From Nostoc sp. T09 (GTDB lineage: Bacteria; Cyanobacteriota; Cyanobacteriia; Cyanobacteriales; Nostocaceae), in NCBI RefSeq assembly GCF_002154695.1, contig NZ_MTAV01000108.1, positions 49,927 to 113,926 on the forward strand: a stretch of DNA of 64,000 nucleotides, given 5' to 3'. Each line of letters begins with the position of its first letter. The first letter of the stretch is position 1. This document shows positions 58,001 to 64,000 of the stretch, in pieces. The notes under the pieces are model-generated. The model was not told the DNA's origin, did no database searches, and worked only from the letters and a program-made list of their open reading frames with translations. The translations under genes and the position numbers were made by a program.

Positions 58001-59733
58001 GGTTCAACTTGATAAAGTTCCAACCCCATATTCACGTATTGGGAACCTTGTCCAGAAAACATGAATGTGATGGGACGTTGTTGAGATTCTTGTGTATTAA
58101 TAAAAACTTGCTGATTGAGCCTAGAAAGTGCTGTTACTACTTCTTCTAAATCGCTACCAACAACTATCCGGCGATGGTTAAAAGCCTTACGTCCTAAAGC
58201 AAGCGTGTAAGCAACATCAGCCAAGTTTAGTTCGGGATGCTGTTTTAAATGCTCAATTAATTTGTGTGTAGCTATATCAAGTGCCGATTCAGATTTAGCT
58301 GATAAACACAACAACAAACACTTTCTTTTGACCCCTTCGGGGTTCGCCATTCGCTCATGAGGGAAACCCCCAAGACCGCGCTGGCTCACTTTTGACTTTT
58401 GACTTTTGACTTCTTGTGGTGCTTCTTCTAAAACAACATGGGCATTCGTACCCCCAATACCAAACGAACTAACTCCCGCACGGCGAGGACTGCCATTTTT
58501 TTGCCATTCACTGAGTTGGTTATTAACGTAAAAAGGACTGTTGGCAAAATCAATTTTGGGATTTGGGGTTTCAAAATGCAAGCTGGGTGGTAAAGACTGG
58601 TGTTTAAGCGCTTGAACAGTTTTGATTAAACCTGTAACCCCAGCTGCTGTATCCAAATGTCCGATATTTGTTTTCACCGAACCAATGGCACAAAAATTCT
58701 TTTTCTGGGTACTGGCGCGAAAGGCTTTTGTCAGTGCGGCAATTTCAATGGGATCGCCTAAGGGTGTTCCCGTACCGTGTGCTTCGATATAAGTTACGCT
58801 TTCTGGATCGACTTCCGCCATTGCCAAGGCTTGAGCAATAACTTCTGCTTGACCATCGACGCTGGGAGCGGTGTAACCTACTTTCATAGAGCCGTCATTG
58901 TTCACAGCAAAGCCTTTGATCACAGCATGGATAGTATCGCCATCTGCGATCGCATCTTCTAATCGCTTTAAAACAACAATTCCGACTCCACTCCCCGCCA
59001 CGATTCCTTGTGCTTGGGCATCAAAAGCCCGACAATGGCCGTCTGGCGAAAAAATCATGCCTTCTTGATACAAATACCCTGTTTTTTGCGGCAAGCTGAT
59101 GGACACTCCTCCTGCCAAAGCCATGTCGCATTGATAGTTCAGTAAGCTTTGGCACGCCATACAAGTGGCGACTAAGGAAGTCGAGCAAGCAGTTTGAATA
59201 TTAACGCTTGGGCCTTTAAGGTTGAGTTTATATGAAACGCGAGTAGGCAAGAAATCTTTATCGTTGGCAATTAAAAGTTGATATGCGCCAGCCGAACTGG
59301 TTAATTCAGAGTTTGCCCACAGATTATTTAATAAATAGCCACTCATCCCCATCCCTGCATACACGCCAATTGCACCTGTGTATGTTTCCGGGTTGTAACC
59401 CGCATTTTCCAGCGCTTCCCAAGCTGATTCTAAAAATAAGCGATGTTGTGGATCGGTAATCGTGGCTTCTTTAGGACTAAACCCGAAGAAAGCCGCATCA
59501 AATAACTCGATATCGTCCAAAACTGCTTTGGCTTTAACGTAGTCAGAGTTACGAAATACTGCCGAATCAATGCCAGCATCAGTCAATTCTTGCTCTGAAA
59601 AGAAAGAAATGGACTCTACGCCGTCCTGGAGATTCTGCCAAAATTCCTCCACATTTTTCGCACCTGGAAATCTGCCTGCCAGTCCAACAATAGCAATTCC
59701 TTCTAAGGCGTCGTGGCTTTGTAGATTATCCAT
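55015..59733 (-). CDS. Type I polyketide synthase module: KS-AT-KR-ACP
   Basis: A 1572-aa module. KS: C183 in TACSTS, then EAHGTGTPLGDP and NIGHLDTAAG. AT: S652 in GHSIGEY, and HAFH at 744-747, predicting malonyl-CoA. KR: cofactor motif TGGLSGIG near 1185, but VDH at 1343-1345 where VDY with the catalytic Tyr is expected. ACP: S1494 in GGDSLL. The frame then runs into a +1 shift before the thioesterase. The ATG at 59733 (MDNLQSHD) has AAGGAAG upstream and overlaps the NRPS stop by eight bases. The KS-AT linker contains a repeat-derived stretch. Product unknown. Confidence 0.93.
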   Translation of the reverse strand: MDNLQSHDALEGIAIVGLAGRFPGAKNVEEFWQNLQDGVESISFFSEQELTDAGIDSAVFRNSDYVKAKAVLDDIELFDAAFFGFSPKEATITDPQHRLFLESAWEALENAGYNPETYTGAIGVYAGMGMSGYLLNNLWANSELTSSAGAYQLLIANDKDFLPTRVSYKLNLKGPSVNIQTACSTSLVATCMACQSLLNYQCDMALAGGVSISLPQKTGYLYQEGMIFSPDGHCRAFDAQAQGIVAGSGVGIVVLKRLEDAIADGDTIHAVIKGFAVNNDGSMKVGYTAPSVDGQAEVIAQALAMAEVDPESVTYIEAHGTGTPLGDPIEIAALTKAFRASTQKKNFCAIGSVKTNIGHLDTAAGVTGLIKTVQALKHQSLPPSLHFETPNPKIDFANSPFYVNNQLSEWQKNGSPRRAGVSSFGIGGTNAHVVLEEAPQEVKSQKSKVSQRGLGGFPHERMANPEGVKRKCLLLCLSAKSESALDIATHKLIEHLKQHPELNLADVAYTLALGRKAFNHRRIVVGSDLEEVVTALSRLNQQVFINTQESQQRPITFMFSGQGSQYVNMGLELYQVEPIFREQIDKCSQLLKPDLGLDLRDVLYPSEEKTEIAAQQLKQTAITQPALFVIEYALAQLWMSWGVRPQAIIGHSIGEYVAACIADVFSLENALSLVAARGRLMQQMPAGAMLAVPLTETEARSHLNDNLSLAVINTPYSCVIAGTIAEIDALEQQLPESRRLHTSHAFHSQMMEPILEPFIECVKKVKLNPPQIPYISNVTGTWITAAEATNPNYWAQHLRQTVRFADGVQKLMQDSDRVLLEIGPGRTLTTLAKQHPDKDAGALILSCLRHPQEQQSDVAFLLNALGRLWLAGVEIDWSEFYTGEQRYRIPLPTYPFERQRYWIEPQGLPVQEAANSLTKKPDIADWFYIPSWQRSPILAQNDSLAKERSCWLVFVDECGLGDRMINQLKLANQDVITVSIGAQFSRDTPAESLCERQNAYTLNPSQRQDYDTLLQELHALNKMPQIIVHLWSVTPDEVVEERFERVEKLQNLGFWSLLFLAQALGKQNISDRLNIAIISNNLQQVTGEENLCPEKATLLGPCKIIPQEYLNISCRSIDIVLPAPGSQQQEKLINNLLKELTVQTSDVAIAYRGNHRWVQTFAPVRLDKAEKATPRPKNGGVYLITGGLSGIGLVLGEYLAKTAQAKLVLVGRSQFPQRSEWEQWLSTHNEQDSVSVKICKFQEMEALGAEVMVVCADVANLEQMQGVIQQVCDRFGAIHGAIHSAGIPPAGIIQMKKPEISANLLAPKVQGTLVLDTLLKNFNLDFFVLCSSLTSVLPFPGIVDHCGANAFLDAFAQYNSDRSHRFTVAINWDGWQEVGQAANGIGPDELKKWREESLKQGILPSEGIEVFSRILASSLPQVLVSTQDFLPRFQQPLVVDYNPSRSKHSRPELGNAYVAPRNVLEQTIADIWQKCLGVEPVGISDDFFELGGDSLLAVHLLTQVSEAMQTKLSPHSLINAPTIAGLTELIETTNSSSIVKALPSSLVEIQAGNPPTASVLSSCSWRTRLPVP

Positions 59734-62700
59734 TTTGCTTCTTCCTTTGCATTTTTTGCTTTTGTAGATGCAGGGCTTCTTTTTGTTTGTTGGCACGTTG
59801 ATGGCTATTTGCAAACGCGAGTTGTGCTTCGTCCTGACTCAAATGTTTAGCCAAAGCACTGATAGTGGGATATTGAAACAGTTCCACCATCGAGACTTTT
59901 TGCTGTAATACCTCGCACAACTGAGTGTGAACTTGCGCCATCCGCAGAGAATGACCGCCCAAATCGAAGAAATTGTCGTATAACCCAACTTTGTCCACTT
60001 GCAGGACTTGTTGCCACACTGAAGCGATCGCTTGCTCTATCTCTGTCTGGGGTGCGGTGTATGTCTTGTCTAACTGCGGTCGCAAATTCTCCGGTGCAGG
60101 AAGTGCCTTGCGATCCACCTTACCATTTGGGGTTTGGGGTAAGGCATTGAGAAATACAAAGCTAGAAGGCACCATATAGTCGGGTAACTTCTGTTTCAAA
60201 AAGCTTCGCAAGTTCTCAACAGTCATGCGTTGCAAAACTTTTAAAAATCCCCCTGTTTTGAGGAGATACTCAACGCTTTGATTGAGAATCCCTTGCTCTG
60301 ATGGTGTAACCTGAAATTGAATTCCAGCTCGATTTCCTTGTTGCCAAGCGATTTTTCCAGAAAACCACCTAGCTCCACTCACACCTGGTAATGTCAGACA
60401 CAAGCGTAGAGGCTGAGCGGCAGGCATCTCTGGTACTCCTATCAAGCAAGCACCGCCAATGGAGATATCCTCAGTTTCGAGTTTCACTGTCCCGTAGCCG
60501 TCCAATTGTGCCAAACACTCGCTTTCATAAGGCACTCGCTTTGGTGTCTGCTTAGAGACAATATAGGCAACTAATCGCTTCTCACCTGGAATATCCTCTC
60601 GTGCCATTGCGATCGCTTCCCGCACATCTGGATGCTGGCTCAACACCGCCTCAATTTCCCCAAGTTCAATCCGGAACCCGCGAATCTTCACTTGGTTATC
60701 AATGCGACCAAGGTATTCAATATTACCGTCAGGCAGATAACGAGCTAAATCGCCAGTTTTATACAAACGCTCCTGTAAGTGCTGAGTAGTGAGTGCTGAG
60801 TGCTGAGTAATGAATTCTCCCCCTGCTCCCCTCTCCCCCTTATCCCCAGAGGGGGCCCCGAGTCCCCCCTGCTCCTCTGCTTCTCTGCCCTCTGCCTTTC
60901 TAAAAATAAACTTCTCTGCCGTCAATTCCGGTCTGTTAAGATAGCCCCGTGCTAACCCAACTCCAGCAATGTATATTTCACCAGGAACGCCAACAGGGAC
61001 AGGTTGTAGGTTAGCGTCAAGTATATAAACTTGCGTATTCGCAATTGGATAACCGATAGGTAATTTCTTGTCATCTAGGGTACATTCAGCAACAGTGGCA
61101 CAGACAGTACTTTCCGTTGGGCCATAAGCATTGAAGAACCGACGACCAGGTGCCCAACGTTTCACTAGTTCAGGAGGACAAGCTTCACCAGCGACGATAA
61201 TTGTCTGCAAATCGGGAAGTTCTTCTACTGGCAAAACCGCTAGTACTGAGGGAGGTAAGGTAACAATTGCGATCCGCTGGTCGCGCAATAACTTCAGCAA
61301 AGTAGTACCTGGAAGCAAATCGTCTCGCTGAGCCAGAACGAGAGTTGCGCCAGCTACCCAAGCCATAACAATTTCCCAAATAGAAGCATCAAAACTGAGG
61401 GATGCAAATTGCAAAACACGACTATTTGGCTGCAAGTTGAAAAGCTGCTGTTGTGCTGTAGCTAGATTGCACAAACCTTCATGTGTCAGTAGAACACCTT
61501 TGGGTTTGCCTGTAGACCCAGAGGTGTAGATTGTATAAGCTAGGTTATCAGAGGTGACACCAGAAGCAGGGTTTTTCTCACCATCAGTATTCGCTTCCCA
61601 ATTGTCTAGATAAACGATGGTTGTCTTTTGTAATGATTGGCTGTGTGTTCGCTCAATACCTAATGAATGCTGAGTTAATAGCACTGGAACTTGAGCATCT
61701 TCTAACATAAATGCCAAACGCTCGGCAGGATAAGCAGGATCGAGTGGTAAGTATGCGCCACCTGCTTTGAAAATGCCCAAGATACCGATTATGGTATAGA
61801 GCGATCGCTCAACGCAAATCCCCACCAATACTTCTGGTGCGACACCAAGGCTTTGTAGGTAATGCGCTAATTGATTGGCTTTAGTATTCAGTTCGCGGTA
61901 GGTTAGCTGGTGCTCTCCAAAAACCACAGCCACCACATCGGGATTTTTCTCAACTTGCTCTGCAAATAGCTGATGAATGCACCCTTGCGGATAATCAGCT
62001 TGGGTTTGATTCCACGACTGCATCTGCTGCCACTCTGATGGAGTTAGCAAGGGTAACTCACCAATGCACTGGTCTGGGTTGGCAAGGATACCTGCCAGTA
62101 AAGTTTGGAAATGACCAACCATCCGAGCGATCGCATCGGCTGCAAATAAATCAGTACTGTATTCAAACACGCCGATGAAACCGTCTGGTCTTTCTTCTAA
62201 CGCTAGCGTCAAATCGAACTTTGCCGTACCTGTATCCACATCTAGCTGGCTGTAACTCCACGGTGGAGCTAGGTCTGGCATGGGGGGTGTAATGACAAAG
62301 GCAACTTGGAACAGGGGGTTCCGGCTCAGTTCGCGTTCGGGTTGCAGCGCTTCTACCAGTTTCTCGAAAGGCACGTCTTGGTGAGCGTCAGCTTCTAGGG
62401 TCACTTCCCGCACTCTAGCCAGCAATTGTCGGAATGTTGGGTTGCCAGATAGGTCAGTTCGCAACACTAAAGTATTGACAAAAAAGCCCATTAATCCTTC
62501 TAGTTCAAGACGTTGGCGATTGGCAATGGGCGAACCGACTAAAATATCTTCCTGCCCTGTATAGCGGTAGAGTAAGGTTTTGAAAACCGCTAACACTGTT
62601 ATAAATACAGTGGCGCTTTCCTGACGGGCGAAAGTTTTCAGTGCCTCGCTAAGGGTTGAGGAAAGGGCAAAGGGTTGTCGCGCCCCTTGGAAAGACTGGA

Positions 62701-63448
62701 CTGCGGGCCGTGGTCTGTCGGTTGGGAGTTGCAGCACGGGCAAGGAACCGCCGAGTTGCCGCTGCCAGTAAGCGAATTTGCTCTTTAGCAGTTCGCCTTG
62801 CAACCACTCTTGCTGCCAAAGGGCAAAGTCAGCGTACTGGATGGGGAGGTCAGGAAGAGGTGAAGGGTTACCTTGAGAGAAACTGTCGTAAAGTGCCATC
62901 AATTCCCGCGCTAATACACCAAACGACCACCCATCTGAAATGATGTGGTGTACCGTGACAACAAGGGTGTACTCTTGTTCGGCAAGGCACAAAAGCATGA
63001 CGCGCAGCAGCGGCCCTTGTTCTAAATTGAACGGTCGTTGAGCTTCTTCGATTGCCAGTCGCTGAACTTCAAGCTGAAGGTTTGGTTCGCTCAAGTGGCT
63101 GAGGTCTATTTCTTGCAATAAGTAGTGACGCCTCAGGGTAGAGTCTTCTTCCACCTGAGCAACAGCTTGCACGGGTTGTCCGTTTGCGATCATCGCAAAG
63201 GTTGTTCGCAGAACTTCGTGGCGACGAACGATTTCGTTAAAACTTTCCTCTAATGCCACCCGATCCAGTCGTCCGTGAAATTGTACGACACCGGGAATAT
63301 TGTAAATAGGGCTATTGGGAATTAACTGGTCGAGGAACCACAAGCGTTGCTGAGAAGAGGAGAGAGGAAAGGCAAAGACTTCTTCCTCATCAGCACTCAA
63401 AGAATTTCCAACAGCCTCTAAGGAATTGCTAGGAAGTTTTTGTATCAT
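59726..63448 (-). CDS. NRPS module C-A-PCP with PilZ-like insert in the A domain
   Basis: A 1240-aa module. Condensation: HHIISDG (167-173). Adenylation: YTSGSTGKPKG (641-651), FDASIWEI, NAYGPTE (773-779), KIRGFRIELGEIE, and A10 Lys K1110 in NGKVDRKAL. PCP: S1167 in GGHSL. Reading the specificity pocket by hand gives D-A-W-T-I-A-A-V-C, Phe-like. Two inserts are odd: a repeat-derived Gly/Glu-rich loop (encoded at 60781-60905) before LYKTGDLARY, and a PilZ-like domain at residues 971-1063 between A8 and A10. AAAGGA precedes the ATG. It hands its chain to the downstream PKS. Confidence 0.94.
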   Translation of the reverse strand: MIQKLPSNSLEAVGNSLSADEEEVFAFPLSSSQQRLWFLDQLIPNSPIYNIPGVVQFHGRLDRVALEESFNEIVRRHEVLRTTFAMIANGQPVQAVAQVEEDSTLRRHYLLQEIDLSHLSEPNLQLEVQRLAIEEAQRPFNLEQGPLLRVMLLCLAEQEYTLVVTVHHIISDGWSFGVLARELMALYDSFSQGNPSPLPDLPIQYADFALWQQEWLQGELLKSKFAYWQRQLGGSLPVLQLPTDRPRPAVQSFQGARQPFALSSTLSEALKTFARQESATVFITVLAVFKTLLYRYTGQEDILVGSPIANRQRLELEGLMGFFVNTLVLRTDLSGNPTFRQLLARVREVTLEADAHQDVPFEKLVEALQPERELSRNPLFQVAFVITPPMPDLAPPWSYSQLDVDTGTAKFDLTLALEERPDGFIGVFEYSTDLFAADAIARMVGHFQTLLAGILANPDQCIGELPLLTPSEWQQMQSWNQTQADYPQGCIHQLFAEQVEKNPDVVAVVFGEHQLTYRELNTKANQLAHYLQSLGVAPEVLVGICVERSLYTIIGILGIFKAGGAYLPLDPAYPAERLAFMLEDAQVPVLLTQHSLGIERTHSQSLQKTTIVYLDNWEANTDGEKNPASGVTSDNLAYTIYTSGSTGKPKGVLLTHEGLCNLATAQQQLFNLQPNSRVLQFASLSFDASIWEIVMAWVAGATLVLAQRDDLLPGTTLLKLLRDQRIAIVTLPPSVLAVLPVEELPDLQTIIVAGEACPPELVKRWAPGRRFFNAYGPTESTVCATVAECTLDDKKLPIGYPIANTQVYILDANLQPVPVGVPGEIYIAGVGLARGYLNRPELTAEKFIFRKAEGREAEEQGGLGAPSGDKGERGAGGEFITQHSALTTQHLQERLYKTGDLARYLPDGNIEYLGRIDNQVKIRGFRIELGEIEAVLSQHPDVREAIAMAREDIPGEKRLVAYIVSKQTPKRVPYESECLAQLDGYGTVKLETEDISIGGACLIGVPEMPAAQPLRLCLTLPGVSGARWFSGKIAWQQGNRAGIQFQVTPSEQGILNQSVEYLLKTGGFLKVLQRMTVENLRSFLKQKLPDYMVPSSFVFLNALPQTPNGKVDRKALPAPENLRPQLDKTYTAPQTEIEQAIASVWQQVLQVDKVGLYDNFFDLGGHSLRMAQVHTQLCEVLQQKVSMVELFQYPTISALAKHLSQDEAQLAFANSHQRANKQKEALHLQKQKMQRKKQNG
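60260..60538 (-). other. PilZ-like domain embedded in the adenylation domain
   Basis: Residues 971-1063 of the NRPS. It opens with KRVPYESECLA, has the PilZ D-x-S-x-x-G motif as DISIGG (994-999), then beta strands (PLRLCLTLPG; KIAWQQGNRAGIQFQV). The first Arg of the c-di-GMP RxxxR motif is Gln (QTPKR), so nucleotide binding is uncertain. The position corresponds to the A8-A9 region where methyltransferase domains are known to be inserted in other synthetases. Confidence 0.7.
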
Positions 63449-63472
63449 TTTTATCCTTTATTGTTTGTTGCC

Positions 63473-64000
63473 CTAGCCATCTGTCCCTTTTTTGAGTGCG
63501 GATCGCTTCATGCGATAAGCGGCGCGAGAAACTGATGTAATGGCGGGTTCTGGTGCTGTCGCTGGAGTGCTTTGGAGTTTAGCGATCGCTTCGGCTAGTT
63601 CCGCCACGGTGGGAGACTCAAACATCAGGCGTAAGGGCAATTGCACTTGGAACAGACTGCGCAACCGAGAGATTACCTGCGTTGCTAGCAGCGAGTGTCC
63701 TCCCAAATCTAGGAAGTTGTCATGGATACCGATGCGATCACGTTTCAGAACTTCAGCCCAAACATCAGCAACAACCTGTTCGATAGCATGACGAGGTGCG
63801 GCAAATTCTGCTTCTAATTCCGGCTTGGCTGGTGGCGCTACGGTTGCCGAACGTTGTTGCTGCAAGGCTCTACGATCCACTTTGCCACTAGGAGTAAGTG
63901 GTAGTCGATCCAGCAGGATAAAACTCGTAGGAACCATGTACTCAGGTAACTTTTGCTTGAGAAAATCTCGTAAGCTAGCACTAACCGTGCGCTGCCAAAC
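63473..64000 (-). CDS. NRPS, C-terminal part (A10 and PCP), continues past window
   Basis: The frame is open through the right edge, so only about 175 residues are seen. They are the end of an adenylation domain (SLRDFLKQKLPEYMVPTSF; A10 SGKVDRRAL) and a peptidyl carrier domain with Ser in LGGHSLLATQV. A 35-residue basic tail follows (AAYRMKRSALKKG). It ends 24 bases before the next NRPS gene, so one operon. The tail may be a docking element to the next C domain; this is inference. Confidence 0.93.
   Translation of the reverse strand, partial: VWQRTVSASLRDFLKQKLPEYMVPTSFILLDRLPLTPSGKVDRRALQQQRSATVAPPAKPELEAEFAAPRHAIEQVVADVWAEVLKRDRIGIHDNFLDLGGHSLLATQVISRLRSLFQVQLPLRLMFESPTVAELAEAIAKLQSTPATAPEPAITSVSRAAYRMKRSALKKGTDG

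Overview
The window comes from a filamentous, probably Nostoc-like (Nostocales) cyanobacterium. The evidence is a high density of HIP1 octamers (GCGATCGC), a cyanophycin synthetase/cyanophycinase pair, a tandem flavodiiron pair, a CpcS/CpeS-type bilin lyase, several Nostoc-style Ser/Thr kinases, heptamer short tandem repeats, and many palindromic MITE-like elements between genes. No phage, CRISPR array or intact insertion sequence was seen.

Layout. 0-5.8 kb: small conserved genes (unknown 157-aa protein, RidA, Nudix), malQ, a RodZ-like gene overlapping a pseudouridine synthase, and a DUF2993 protein. 5.9-9.4 kb: cdsA, cbiT, a membrane Ser/Thr kinase and a short tatA gene missed by length filters. 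9.4-13.2 kb: cphB-cphA, making and degrading cyanophycin, with an NtcA-like site between them. 13.7-19.7 kb: trmD, ispF, a peptide-type solute-binding lipoprotein, larB, a tiny membrane protein and argH. 19.7-26.5 kb: a 1.1-kb AT-rich gap, Nudix, alpha/beta hydrolase, CPA1 antiporter, DUF3124 lipoprotein, a TrkA-like protein and coaX. 26.6-30.2 kb: flv3-type and flv1-type flavodiiron genes in tandem. 30.5-38.1 kb: RRM protein, bilin lyase, RND efflux pair, family 2 glycosyltransferase. 38.4-42.8 kb: rplS, tRNA-Trp and the secE-nusG-rplK-rplA-rplJ-rplL cluster with an L10 leader and terminator.

42.8-54 kb is an accessory signalling region. It has three paralogous membrane Ser/Thr kinases that share the catalytic domain but carry different C-terminal domains. 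With them are a decapitated receiver domain beside a MITE, a ParDE-type toxin-antitoxin pair whose toxin has lost its usual start codon, a VanY-type peptidase two bases behind one kinase, and a divergent ABC transporter with two FHA (phosphothreonine-binding) domains. Kinases and FHA transporter could form one phosphorylation circuit; this is inference.

54.3-64 kb is the leftward-transcribed end of a nonribosomal peptide/polyketide cluster running off the right edge: NRPS (partial), NRPS (C-A-PCP), PKS (KS-AT-KR-ACP), thioesterase. Three things stand out. A PilZ-like domain is embedded in the C-terminal part of the adenylation domain. The KR has His where the catalytic Tyr is expected. A six-base G/C run shifts the frame between ACP and thioesterase. 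The PilZ-in-adenylation-domain arrangement is the best candidate for something undescribed: possible second-messenger control inside a peptide synthetase. A second theme is that low-complexity intergenic repeats also occur in frame inside several proteins (CoaX, NRPS, PKS, TrmD tail).
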